DNA of 64,000 nt from Pedobacter sp. PAMC26386. Its GTDB lineage: Bacteria; Bacteroidota; Bacteroidia; Sphingobacteriales; Sphingobacteriaceae. Of this stretch, positions 7,963 through 16,536 are shown in pieces (positions within the stretch are counted from its first letter, which is position 1; each line of letters begins with the position of its first letter). The DNA is taken from the NCBI GenBank assembly GCA_014302835.1, contig CP060294.1, positions 4,303,067-4,367,066 on the forward strand, given 5' to 3'. Made by a program: the position numbers and the translations under genes. The notes below the pieces were generated by a model. It made no database searches, had not been told where the DNA came from, and saw nothing but the letters and a program-made list of their open reading frames with translations.

Positions 7963-9039
7963 TAGAATTCCATTAAATACGCTTTCAAAAAGTCATTCAG
8001 CTCTCCGTCAAGGACAGCCTGAGCATTGGAAGTTTCATAGTTAGTTCTCAAATCTTTCACCAGTTTATACGGATGTAAAACATAGTTTCGGATTTGTGAA
8101 CCCCATTCTATCTTCATCTTCGAACCTTCAACCGCGGCAGATGCTAACATCCTTTCGCGCATTACAGCTTCATATAATTGTGATTTAAGCAACCTTAATG
8201 CATTCTCCTTATTTTGCAGCTGCGAACGTGACTCCTGGTTTTTAATTACAATACCAGATGGCTTATGGTACAAACGTACTGCGGTTTCTACCTTATTCAC
8301 ATTTTGCCCACCCGCTCCACCAGAACGGAAAGTTTCAAATTCTATGTCCGCATCTTTAATTTCGATTTCAATAGTATCATCCACTAAAGGATAAACGTAT
8401 ACGGAAGCAAATGAAGTATGCCGGCGGGCATTAGAATCAAATGGAGAAATACGCACCAGGCGATGTACTCCATTTTCACCTTTCAAATACCCATAAGAGA
8501 AATCTCCCGCAAATTGCAAAGTAACCGTTTTTACCCCCGTTACCTCACCAGGCTGAAAATCCTGTTCAGTTACTTTATACCCATTTTTCTCGCCCCACAT
8601 GATATACATCCGCATCAGCATCGCTGCCCAGTCACAACTTTCAGTTCCACCAGCTCCGGCAGTAATTTGCATTACCGCGTTCAGCTGATCTTCCTTACTG
8701 CTCAGCATGTTTTTTAATTCCAAATCTTCGATCAGGTGCCTGCACTTTTCGTACTGCTCCTCCATCTCCTCATTGGTGGCATCTCCCGATTGCAGGAAAT
8801 CAAATAAGACCTGTGTATCTTCAAATTCAGCGTTAACTTTCTGCCAGGCATCAGTCCACACTTTTTTAGCGTTCATTTCCGCTAGATGCTTTTCAGCCTT
8901 TTTAGGATCATCCCAAAAATCTGTTTGTAAGGTAAGCTCCTGTTCTATATAAATAGCTTCGAGTCGGGTTTCGACGTCAAAGATGCCTCCTCAGCGACGC
9001 TACTCTGTCCCTTAAATCCTGTATTTGTTCTTTTGTCAT
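7962..9039 (-). CDS. prfB: Peptide chain release factor 2, programmed +1 frameshift
   Basis: RF2 recognises UGA and UAA and releases the finished peptide. The gene is in two frames. The first 20 codons (ATG at 9039) begin MTKEQIQDLRDRV and end at an in-frame TGA (8979-8977). The rest, 338 residues in the +1 frame, contains the GGQ loop (RSGGAGGQNVNKVETAVRL) that acts in the peptidyl-transferase centre and a recognition region with the SPFD segment. The shift site reads AGGAGG CAT CTT TGA C: an internal Shine-Dalgarno-like AGGAGG (8991-8986) just before CTT TGA, the classical autoregulatory arrangement. Reading through gives 358 residues, normal for RF2. The downstream esterase overlaps by 1 nt. 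Confidence 0.97.
8977..8991 (-). promoter_or_regulatory. prfB +1 frameshift site
   Basis: On the minus strand the sequence AGGAGG-CAT-CTT-TGA-C combines an SD-like hexamer, the slippery Leu codon CTT and the UGA stop. In known prfB genes low RF2 slows decoding of this UGA and the ribosome slips +1 onto GAC. All elements are seen directly. Confidence 0.95.
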
Positions 9040-9122
9040 AATCACAAATATATAAATATTAAGCAGGGTGTCAGAAGCTGTTTGAATTTTTAAGCGCAAC
9101 TCCCTAAATGCCTTTAAACACA

Positions 9123-9155
9123 AAAGGTCGCCTGAACAACATTCAGGCGACCTTT
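9123..9155 (-). terminator. Intrinsic terminator after the DUF937-like gene
   Basis: A 14-bp perfect stem (9123-9136 with 9142-9155) and a 5-nt loop. Read on the minus strand it is followed by TTTTG. It lies 20 bp after the stop of the DUF937-like gene and upstream of prfB. Confidence 0.8.
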
Positions 9156-9175
9156 CCAAAAATCAATGTATATCC

Positions 9176-9679
9176 TTAACTAAAAAGTCCTTTTAACTTA
9201 TCTACAATACCACCACCTCCAGCTCCGGCTTCGCCTTCTTTAGCACCAGTGAACAAGTTAGTCAGATCAGACAATTCAAATTTCCCGTCCGGTCCTGAAA
9301 TTTTGCTCAGTACATCTTTGATATCAAAAGAACTATCATTAGGATCATTCGTTTTATTAATGAATTTACCAATTATCCCAGGGATAACTGAAGCTGCAAT
9401 TCCTTTAGCAGTATCCAGGTTAATACCCATACCAGCAAGCTTATCAATAAAACCAGCCGAAGCATCCTGTGCAACCGCACTTCCTTCAATATTCCCACCC
9501 TTAAACGCATCCACAAGGCCACCAATATTACCCGAAGACAATTGTTGTTTTAATGCATCAACGATAGAACTGGAAGCAGCAGAAACAGCAGCCTCGTTAT
9601 GCTCGTTCGGAATATCACTGTTATTTGCGATAGCATCCTGCGTACTATCTTTAACCAGTTGATTTAAATTTTCTAACAT
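9176..9679 (-). CDS. DUF937-like small protein
   Basis: 167 residues, no signal peptide. It is composed of helices with Gly/Ala/Ser turns: an N-terminal helix (LENLNQLVKDSTQDAIANN), then AASSSIVDALKQQLSSGNIGGL, FIDKLAGMGINLDTAKGIAASVIPGIIGKFINK, and a Gly-rich segment before DKLKGLFS at the end. The pattern fits DUF937/YidB-like proteins, whose biochemical role is unknown. It is a monocistronic gene with its own terminator; the 326 bp upstream separate it from pgi. Confidence 0.65.
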   Translation of the reverse strand: MLENLNQLVKDSTQDAIANNSDIPNEHNEAAVSAASSSIVDALKQQLSSGNIGGLVDAFKGGNIEGSAVAQDASAGFIDKLAGMGINLDTAKGIAASVIPGIIGKFINKTNDPNDSSFDIKDVLSKISGPDGKFELSDLTNLFTGAKEGEAGAGGGGIVDKLKGLFS

Positions 9680-10005
9680 AATGGGTAGTTTTTATAGGTG
9701 AACTGTTATTTTTATTAAATATAATATAAATAAAATCATACACGCACCAAAAAAAACCACTATTTCTTCTAAATCAGCTCATTAAGCAACAAATTATAAT
9801 ACATTAACTATCAGCTTAAATTTGAGCGGTTACCGCTATTAACCACTGGCCGTCCGGCTCCTTTTTGACCTTATACACTACCAGTAAATCAACAGCTTAA
9901 AGTAAAATATTTCGTTTTTAAGTCTTTTATACTATTAAATGCAATCCAATCTGACGACATTTAGGTTCATCTTATAAATAGTACATTTACAGAAACATCA
10001 ACATT
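9680..10005. other. Intergenic region between divergent DUF937-like gene and pgi
   Basis: A 326-bp AT-rich region holding the promoters of two divergent genes. The only structured element I see is the palindrome AGCGGT-T-ACCGCT at 9825-9837, a possible operator. No complete TAnnTTTG with a spaced -33 box is convincing in front of pgi; TACATTTA at 9982-9989 is a near match. No small gene is supported. Confidence 0.5.
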
Positions 10006-11652
10006 ATGCTACCAACCATAAATTTTACAGAGACAGCGGCCTATAAATACCTGGCCGACCACTTCATTGACATCAATGAGAAAAACTTGAAACAACTGTT
10101 TGCAGAAGATGAAAAGCGTTTTGAGAAGTTTTCTCTTGTTTTTGAAGACATCCTTCTGGATTATTCTAAAAATAGGATCAATGATACTACCCTTGCTTTA
10201 TTGATGCAGCTTGCCAGAGAATGTAAGCTTGATGAGGCAATTAAAGCGATGTTTAGCGGAGAAAAAATCAACCAGACAGAAGACAGAGCAGTTTTGCATA
10301 CCGCATTGCGTAATCAAAGCAATAAGCCAGTTTATGCAGATGGTAAAAATGTCATGGACGATGTAAACGAAGTATTAGCCAAAATGGAGAAATTCAGCGC
10401 GGCAATTATTTCCGGATCATGGAAAGGCTATACAGGCAAAGCAATCACAGATGTAGTTAATATCGGGATTGGTGGTTCTGACTTAGGACCAGTAATGGTT
10501 ACAGAAGCTTTAAAAGCATACAAGAATCATTTAACCATGCACTTCGTGTCCAACATTGACGGCACACATATCGTAGAAACCCTGAAAACGGTTGACCCTG
10601 AAACGACATTATTCCTGGTCGCTTCTAAAACATTTACCACTCAGGAAACAATGACTAACGCTAATACCGCAAAGGAATGGTTCCTGAGCAAAGGTGCAAA
10701 ACAAGCGGACGTAGCTAAACACTTCGCAGCTTTATCTACAAATGCGAAAGATGTATCAGCATTTGGTATTGATACCGAAAACATGTTTGGTTTCTGGGAC
10801 TGGGTTGGAGGAAGATACTCATTATGGAGTGCAATTGGCCTGCCTATTGCATTGAGTGTAGGTTTCGCTAATTTCAAAGAATTGCTCGCCGGTGCACACG
10901 CAGCAGACGAGCATTTTGAAAACACCCCATTTGAGAATAACGTACCCGTAATTCTTGCCCTGATAGGCATATGGTACATTAATTTCTTTGATGCAGAAAC
11001 AGAGGCAATCTTACCTTATGATCAATATTTACATCGCTTTGCAGCCTATTTCCAACAAGGGGATATGGAAAGTAATGGTAAACATGTAGACCGTAATGGT
11101 AACGATGTAACCTATGAAACCGGACCAATTATCTGGGGTGAGCCAGGAACAAATGGTCAGCACGCATTTTATCAGCTGATTCACCAAGGCACAAGAATTA
11201 TTCCATGTGACTTTATCGCCCCTGCACAAAGCTTAAACCCAATTGGGGAACATCATCCAATTTTGCTGTCCAACTTTTTCGCGCAGACAGAAGCGCTCAT
11301 GAATGGTAAAACAGAAGAACAAGTGACTGCTGAATTGAAAAAAGAAGGCAAATCTGAAGCAGAAATCAAAAAACTTGCACCATTCAAAGTTTTTGAAGGC
11401 AACAGACCAACTAACTCTATTTTATTGAAAAAAGTTACGCCACACAGCCTGGGCAGCCTGATTGCTATTTATGAACATAAGATTTTCGTACAGGGAATTG
11501 TCTGGAATATTTTCAGCTTTGACCAATGGGGTGTAGAGTTAGGAAAACAATTAGCAAAAAGCATTCTTCCTGAATTGAAGAATAACGATGCTGTTTCCTC
11601 ACATGATGCTTCGACCAATGGCTTAATTAACCAATATAAAAACTGGAGATAA
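10006..11652 (+). CDS. pgi: Glucose-6-phosphate isomerase
   Basis: 548 residues, full length for the long bacterial/eukaryotic-type PGI. It interconverts glucose 6-phosphate and fructose 6-phosphate in glycolysis and gluconeogenesis in the cytoplasm. The sugar-phosphate isomerase motifs are clear: VVNIGIGGSDLGPVMVTEAL, FLVASKTFTTQETMTNA, FGFWDWVGGRYSLWSAIGL, and GEPGTNGQHAFYQLIHQGT with the catalytic Glu/His region, then the C-terminal Lys region FDQWGVELGKQLA. It is a single gene followed by a short hairpin. Confidence 0.97.
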   Translation: MLPTINFTETAAYKYLADHFIDINEKNLKQLFAEDEKRFEKFSLVFEDILLDYSKNRINDTTLALLMQLARECKLDEAIKAMFSGEKINQTEDRAVLHTALRNQSNKPVYADGKNVMDDVNEVLAKMEKFSAAIISGSWKGYTGKAITDVVNIGIGGSDLGPVMVTEALKAYKNHLTMHFVSNIDGTHIVETLKTVDPETTLFLVASKTFTTQETMTNANTAKEWFLSKGAKQADVAKHFAALSTNAKDVSAFGIDTENMFGFWDWVGGRYSLWSAIGLPIALSVGFANFKELLAGAHAADEHFENTPFENNVPVILALIGIWYINFFDAETEAILPYDQYLHRFAAYFQQGDMESNGKHVDRNGNDVTYETGPIIWGEPGTNGQHAFYQLIHQGTRIIPCDFIAPAQSLNPIGEHHPILLSNFFAQTEALMNGKTEEQVTAELKKEGKSEAEIKKLAPFKVFEGNRPTNSILLKKVTPHSLGSLIAIYEHKIFVQGIVWNIFSFDQWGVELGKQLAKSILPELKNNDAVSSHDASTNGLINQYKNWR

Positions 11653-11658
11653 TTCTGC

Positions 11659-11679
11659 GTCTGTTTAGATTAAACAGAC
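11659..11679 (+). terminator. Short hairpin after pgi
   Basis: GTCTGTTTA (11659-11667) pairs with TAAACAGAC (11671-11679) around a 3-nt loop, 6 bp after the pgi stop. No T-run follows, so it may stabilise the 3' end rather than terminate. Confidence 0.4.
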
Positions 11680-11762
11680 CTTGAATAAGAACGTTTTCAT
11701 TTGTATATTAAACCTTTGTTTCTAAAAACTATCTAAGTTTTACACACATAAATTTTATACAA

Positions 11763-12305
11763 ATGGAAACGTTTAAGAATTTTCTAATCCTTGCCTTGCT
11801 TTTTTCTGGTTTACAGTTAAAAGCACAGACCAAACAGGAAACCACAGCAAAAATTATTGACGCTAAAAATTATGTATTTGCGGCCGCGAGTGCAAGCCCT
11901 TTAAATTCATCGGACATCAACAATATAATGAGTAAGATGCCCGGATTTACAGGTGGTGGTGGCACCATCAACCTCAACAGTTCAAATTACGACCTCTCTG
12001 TCACACCAGACAGTCTTGTTTCTTATCTGCCTTATTATGGCCGTTCCTTTACGCCTAAAATTGGAGACCCCAATGACAGTGGAATTAAATTCAAATCCAA
12101 AGATTTCACTTATAAAAGTACCAAAACAAAAAAAGGCGGCTGGTTGATTCAAATGAACCCAAAAGATGTTAGAGACAATTATAACCTCACCTTGTCTGTT
12201 ACCAAAGGCGGCAGTGCCTCGTTGACCATCACCAGCAATAGCCAACAGTCTATTACCTTCGATGGAAATATCAATGAGCCAAAATTAAAAAAGGAAAACA
12301 AATAA
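11763..12305 (+). CDS. Secreted DUF4251 protein
   Basis: 180 residues with a signal peptide (ends LQLKAQ). The core YDLSVTPDSLVSYLPYYGRSF, then SGIKFKSKDFTYKSTKTKKGGW and the closing strands LTLSVTKGGSASLTITSN fit the Bacteroidota DUF4251 family, small periplasmic or outer-membrane beta proteins of unknown function. A Gly-rich insert (FTGGGGTINLNSS) precedes the core. It is monocistronic, convergent with the cyclotransferase gene 9 bp away. Confidence 0.75.
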   Translation: METFKNFLILALLFSGLQLKAQTKQETTAKIIDAKNYVFAAASASPLNSSDINNIMSKMPGFTGGGGTINLNSSNYDLSVTPDSLVSYLPYYGRSFTPKIGDPNDSGIKFKSKDFTYKSTKTKKGGWLIQMNPKDVRDNYNLTLSVTKGGSASLTITSNSQQSITFDGNINEPKLKKENK

Positions 12306-12314
12306 TAAGAGCCC

Positions 12315-13412
12315 TTATTTTGAAGCAGCCGGAACCAGTTGTATCTGGAACAGTTTGCTAAACTTCTTGCCTGTTACAAAAAGACGCTTTCCAACAGCAT
12401 CCCACGCAATACCATTCAGAACGTCCGTATTAGGAAATCTGTCTTTTGCAGGCAAGATACCGGTCAGATCAATATAACTCAGCACAGAGCCATTTTTAGG
12501 GTCTATAACAGCAATTTTATCTGTCTGATAGATATTCGCATAAATTTTACCATCAATATACTCCAGTTCATTCAGCTGATCTACCTGTCCGTTGTTATCA
12601 TAGACATCAATATAGCTTTCTTCTTTATAGTTCTTCGCATTTAAGAACCAGATCCTGTTTGTTCCATCAGATTTGATAATCCGTTTTCCGTCATAGGCAA
12701 GCCCCCATCCTTCTCTGCTGTTCTGATAAGGGAAAGTACCTGTTTGTTTTAAGGTCTTAGCATCGTAAACAAATCCAACATCCTCTTTCCAGGTTAGTAA
12801 AATGATTTGATCACCAATCAATGTAGACCCTTCACCAAAAAACTTTTTATCCAGATCTATCTTTGAAGACGCCTTACCAGTCTGCAGGTTCACCCATTTC
12901 AAAGTAGAAAAACCATATTCCCCGCTACTTTCCAATAAACGGCCATTGTGATATTCTAAACCTTGTGTATACGAACTGGTATCATGTGGAAACGTCTTGA
13001 TCACCTTATAACCAAGTAAAGTTGGTTTAATTGCAGAGTTCAAAACAATATTAATCGTGACAGTATCTTTTTTTGATCCGTTATCAACCACCGCAGTAAT
13101 CAGTTTATAACCCAGCGGTAAATCCCCTGTTTTAATAGTTAACGCTTCTCCATTATTTTTTGTCCCAACTGTTTTACCGTCCAGCAAATAATTAATACTA
13201 TTGATTTTATCATCTGCGGGAATATCCAGCTGTACTTTTACATCCTCACCTAATCCATAACCCTGTCCCTGTTCAGGCGTTTTAAAACTCAGTGCAGTAC
13301 TATGACTACCCGTATTTTTACAAGAGATCACGAAAGTGATTCCCGCAAAGGCACAGATCAGTAATATTAATTTAGGTAATTTAACAAGTGTGTTAGTTTG
13401 GCCAAAATGCAT
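12315..13412 (-). CDS. Glutamine cyclotransferase lipoprotein (glutaminyl-peptide cyclase, beta-propeller type)
   Basis: Cyclises N-terminal Gln of peptides to pyroglutamate, in the cell envelope. The start at 13412 (MHFGQTN) is chosen because it leads to a signal peptide with lipobox FVISC; longer frames upstream overlap yraN. After an N-terminal Ig-like domain (residues about 40-125) comes the plant/bacterial-type beta-propeller: SYTQGLEYHNGRLLESSGEYG, FFGEGSTLIGDQIILLTWKE, SREGWGLAYDGKRIIKSDGT, QLNELEYIDGKIYANIYQTD and LNGIAWDAVGKRLFVTGK. The start overlaps the end of yraN by 20 bp, so it is the last gene of the operon. Pyroglutamate formation is frequent on T9SS-exported Bacteroidota proteins (general knowledge). 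Confidence 0.85.
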   Translation of the reverse strand: MHFGQTNTLVKLPKLILLICAFAGITFVISCKNTGSHSTALSFKTPEQGQGYGLGEDVKVQLDIPADDKINSINYLLDGKTVGTKNNGEALTIKTGDLPLGYKLITAVVDNGSKKDTVTINIVLNSAIKPTLLGYKVIKTFPHDTSSYTQGLEYHNGRLLESSGEYGFSTLKWVNLQTGKASSKIDLDKKFFGEGSTLIGDQIILLTWKEDVGFVYDAKTLKQTGTFPYQNSREGWGLAYDGKRIIKSDGTNRIWFLNAKNYKEESYIDVYDNNGQVDQLNELEYIDGKIYANIYQTDKIAVIDPKNGSVLSYIDLTGILPAKDRFPNTDVLNGIAWDAVGKRLFVTGKKFSKLFQIQLVPAASK

Positions 13413-13755
13413 CTTCAATATGATTAATTTTATAAAGTTGTTCATTTTCAAAAACAATTGCAACAATATCAAATCGAATTTCCCCCTGATGGTTCTTTCT
13501 ATTGATATAAACAGATGAGGCGAATTCCAATTGCTTCTCTTTCTTCCAGTCCACAAAGTCTTCCGGTTCCCCATATGCTGCAGAGCTACGGGTTTTTACT
13601 TCCACAAAAATAAGCTTACTGTCATAAAAAGCAATCAAATCAATTTCTGCCCGCGCACAAACCCAGTTTTTCTCTAGAATACGATAACCACAGGTTTCCA
13701 GGTAGTTTGCAGCAAGCACCTCCCCCTTTCTTCCCAGCTCGTTATGTGCCGCCAT
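13393..13755 (-). CDS. YraN-family (UPF0102) endonuclease-like protein
   Basis: 120 residues, normal length. It has the restriction-endonuclease-like core of the YraN family: GRKGEVLAANYLETCGY, then ILEKNWVCARAEIDLIA (Glu-x-Asp) and LIFVEVKTRSS (E-x-K with V between), which together form the predicted metal-binding nuclease site. Cellular role is unsettled. The start overlaps the dnaG stop by one base (TAATG), so it is translated by coupling with dnaG, and its 3' end overlaps the cyclotransferase gene. Confidence 0.9.
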   Translation of the reverse strand: MAAHNELGRKGEVLAANYLETCGYRILEKNWVCARAEIDLIAFYDSKLIFVEVKTRSSAAYGEPEDFVDWKKEKQLEFASSVYINRKNHQGEIRFDIVAIVFENEQLYKINHIEDAFWPN

Positions 13756-15734
13756 TATTTAATCACAACAGAGCCTAAAAACTTCGATATTTCGCGTTCT
13801 ACGTTTTTCATAAATGCATACTTGCTCATTAGAATATCCTGATTCGCAGGATCGGTTTCTATCTTGATTTCCTGTAACAAACCCAATAAAAGGCGTTCAA
13901 CTTTCTTTTTCTTCAAGTGATAAAGGCCTCCGAGAATAGTAGCCTTTAAATTCACCGTTTCATCCCGCACATAAATCTGGTGTTTGTTGTACCAGTTTTC
14001 ACTTAAAGAATAGGGAGAAGTTGATAAAGTAATTGCCAGATCCGCAATTTTCCTGTTCTCATTTGTGATGAACTGATTCGCCACCGGCAAATGTCCACTT
14101 TCAATTTCTTCTTTATAATTCTGAATAATCAGCTGACAGATTTCATCTTCAAAAGTTACATCAGCAAGGTTCTGCATAATAAATGACCCGATGTACATAT
14201 TATCGATATTATCCCAGCTCACCAGTTCATGCCCAAAGGCCAGCAAAAGCCGTATAATCTCCTGTTCCTGTAACAGATCATCATCAGCCGCGACTTCCAT
14301 TTCCGGCATATCCGGCCCCGCATTATCATCAAACAGATTATCGGGTGGTCCATCCGGATAAGAAGAATTAGACTGTTGTGATCCAGTTGGTCTTTGGTAT
14401 TGCTGCTGGCCCTGATTACCCTTTTTAAATTTAGCCGATCTGATTTTATTCAGCTCGGTCATCAGCATCCGCTCCTCTACCTGGAGCAAATGACTACATT
14501 CCCGGATAAACACAGAAGCCTTAATATCATCAGGTATTTTAGCGATACTTTCTACAATATCCCTGATAATTCCTGCACGCTTAATCGGATCTGTTCCTGC
14601 TTCTTTAAGCAGCGTATCAGCCTTGTAAAGAATAAAATCTTTACGGTTATTTTCTATATAGTTTTTAAAAGCAGCTGCACCAACTTTGTGCATATAGGAA
14701 TCCGGGTCATGACCATCCGGAAAGTTAACCACTTTCACATTCAGCCCTTCTTCCAGGATCATGTCCAGTCCGCGTAACGAGGCTTTAATACCCGCAGCAT
14801 CCCCATCATAGAGGATAGTTACATTCTGCGTAAAGCGCCCGATCAGCCTGATCTGTTCTATAGTCAGTGACGTACCTGAAGAGGCCACCACATTTTCAAT
14901 ATTCGCCTGATGTACAGAAAGCACATCCGCATACCCTTCTACCAGGTAGCAATTGTCCGCATCACGAATAGCCTTTTTTGCCTGAAACAATCCATAAAGC
15001 ACATTCGATTTATGGTAGATATCACTTTCAGGAGAATTGACATACTTGGGAACATTTTTATCCGTCTTCAGTGTTCTCCCACCGAAACCAATCACTCTGC
15101 CCGTAAAGTTGTGAATAGGGAACATTACCCTGCCTCTGAAACGGTCATAGACCTTCCCTTTATCATTCCGGATAGCCAGACCAGTTTTTTCCAGATATTC
15201 CTCTTTATGTCCTGCCGAAGCAGCACTTAAAATTAAAGCATCCCATTGATCGGGAGAATAACCCAGTTCAAATTTCTTAATGATATCTTCCCTGAAGCCA
15301 CGCTCTTTGAAATAGCTTAGTCCAATAGCCCGTCCCTGCTCACCAGTCCATAATTCATTAGCAAAATAGTTCGCAGCATATAAAGAGACTACGTATAAAC
15401 TTTCCCTGGCATTATTAGCTTCCACAACCTGCGGACTCTCTTCCTTCTCCTCAACCTCAATATTATACTTTTGTGCTAGATATTTTAAAGCTTCGGGATA
15501 AGAGTACTTCTCGTGGTCCATAATGAAACGCACAGAATCTCCCCCTTTACCGCAACCAAAGCATTTATAAATACCTTTAGTTACCGATACGTGAAAGGAA
15601 GGTGTCTTCTCATTATGAAAAGGGCAATTACCAATTAAGCTTGTCCCACGCTTTTTTAAAGACACAAAATCCCCAACAACCTCCTCTATACGGGAAGTGT
15701 CCATGATTTTGTTAATAGTATCCTGATATATCAT
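13755..15734 (-). CDS. dnaG: DNA primase
   Basis: 659 residues. Synthesises RNA primers at the replication fork. The N-terminal CHC2 zinc finger is complete (GNCPFHNEKTPSFHVS with IYKCFGCGKGGDSV). The catalytic core has RFRGRVMFPIHNFTGRVIGFGGR and the TOPRIM motifs YLVEGYADVLSVHQA and VTILYDGDAAGIKASLRGLDM followed by GHDPDSYM. The C-terminal third is a diverged helicase-binding region after a Gln/Pro/Ser-rich linker. In the operon it sits between an SGNH hydrolase (9 bp upstream) and yraN (1-nt overlap). Confidence 0.97.
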   Translation of the reverse strand: MIYQDTINKIMDTSRIEEVVGDFVSLKKRGTSLIGNCPFHNEKTPSFHVSVTKGIYKCFGCGKGGDSVRFIMDHEKYSYPEALKYLAQKYNIEVEEKEESPQVVEANNARESLYVVSLYAANYFANELWTGEQGRAIGLSYFKERGFREDIIKKFELGYSPDQWDALILSAASAGHKEEYLEKTGLAIRNDKGKVYDRFRGRVMFPIHNFTGRVIGFGGRTLKTDKNVPKYVNSPESDIYHKSNVLYGLFQAKKAIRDADNCYLVEGYADVLSVHQANIENVVASSGTSLTIEQIRLIGRFTQNVTILYDGDAAGIKASLRGLDMILEEGLNVKVVNFPDGHDPDSYMHKVGAAAFKNYIENNRKDFILYKADTLLKEAGTDPIKRAGIIRDIVESIAKIPDDIKASVFIRECSHLLQVEERMLMTELNKIRSAKFKKGNQGQQQYQRPTGSQQSNSSYPDGPPDNLFDDNAGPDMPEMEVAADDDLLQEQEIIRLLLAFGHELVSWDNIDNMYIGSFIMQNLADVTFEDEICQLIIQNYKEEIESGHLPVANQFITNENRKIADLAITLSTSPYSLSENWYNKHQIYVRDETVNLKATILGGLYHLKKKKVERLLLGLLQEIKIETDPANQDILMSKYAFMKNVEREISKFLGSVVIK

Positions 15735-15743
15735 TCAAACAAA

Positions 15744-16409
15744 TTACTTCACAAATGGCAACAACGTTTCGGCAAGAGTTTTGTTCCCCTTTTCATTGAG
15801 GTGAACTCCATCAGTTGTTAAAATCCCCTTTTGAAGATCTTCAGAATTGTTCTGCAGATCGTAATCTGTAAACAGTTTCCTTAAATCACATAGGGGTAAA
15901 TTATTTTTAGTGGCTAATTCGCGGATTGCTGTACAAAACTTATTCAGTTCAGCATCCATTTCATTAACTCCATTCTTTTTCTCTCCAATTACCGCAGGCG
16001 TACAAACGACAACCTTTGCACCGTTAGCCTGAATTTTATTAATTAGTGCCTGATAGAATTTCACAAACTTATTCAGGTCAGTTCCTGTATGTGAAGTCTG
16101 TTTATGCCAGACATCATTTACCCCGATATAAATCACAACCAGGTCAGGTTTCTTAGTCAACACATCATCTTCTAAACGAAGATAAAGATCATACACTTTA
16201 TTTCCACTTACACCAGCCCCTACTACTTCATAATCCGATGGGATCAGTGCTTTACCGATCAGATCAACATAACCACCCGGCTTAACGCCCTGCTCTGTAA
16301 TAGAATCACCAAAGAAGATAATCTTTTTAGATTTTGCTTTCATGGCCATAAAGGTTATCAATAAACATCCTGCAGCCAGAAATGTCATAGTTTGAACTAG
16401 TTTTTTCAT
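15744..16409 (-). CDS. SGNH/GDSL hydrolase (esterase-like), exported
   Basis: 221 residues with an N-terminal hydrophobic signal or anchor (LVQTMTFLAAGCLLITFMAM). The SGNH blocks are present: FFGDSITEQG (nucleophile Ser), VVGAGVSGNKVYDL (Gly), VIYIGVNDVWHKQ (Asn) and DGVHLNEKGN (Asp/His). This is the TAP/lysophospholipase-like branch, often acting on acyl groups of sugars or lipids; substrate unknown. It lies 9 bp upstream of dnaG and is probably co-transcribed with it. Confidence 0.85.
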   Translation of the reverse strand: MKKLVQTMTFLAAGCLLITFMAMKAKSKKIIFFGDSITEQGVKPGGYVDLIGKALIPSDYEVVGAGVSGNKVYDLYLRLEDDVLTKKPDLVVIYIGVNDVWHKQTSHTGTDLNKFVKFYQALINKIQANGAKVVVCTPAVIGEKKNGVNEMDAELNKFCTAIRELATKNNLPLCDLRKLFTDYDLQNNSEDLQKGILTTDGVHLNEKGNKTLAETLLPFVK

Positions 16410-16536
16410 CCGCTTATTTTTGTGGTTAGAATAGGTTCAGCAAAGAAATCAGGTTAAAATTTCCTGCAAATCAAAGGTAACCAATTCCGAACTTTTTCAG
16501 GTAAAGAATACTGGCCTACTCTTATGTCCTTTCAGC

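Noticed and set aside
8977..9159. Separate small gene upstream of prfB
   Set aside because: The frame contains the first 20 codons of RF2 ending at the frameshift TGA; nothing else in it looks coding.
12304..12319. AATAAG-AGCC-CTTATT hairpin between the DUF4251 and cyclotransferase genes
   Set aside because: Only six weak base pairs and overlapping a stop codon; too weak to call a terminator.
13413..13574. N-terminal extension of the glutamine cyclotransferase
   Set aside because: The extension lies inside yraN and would bury the signal peptide and lipobox; the start at 13412 gives a normal lipoprotein.
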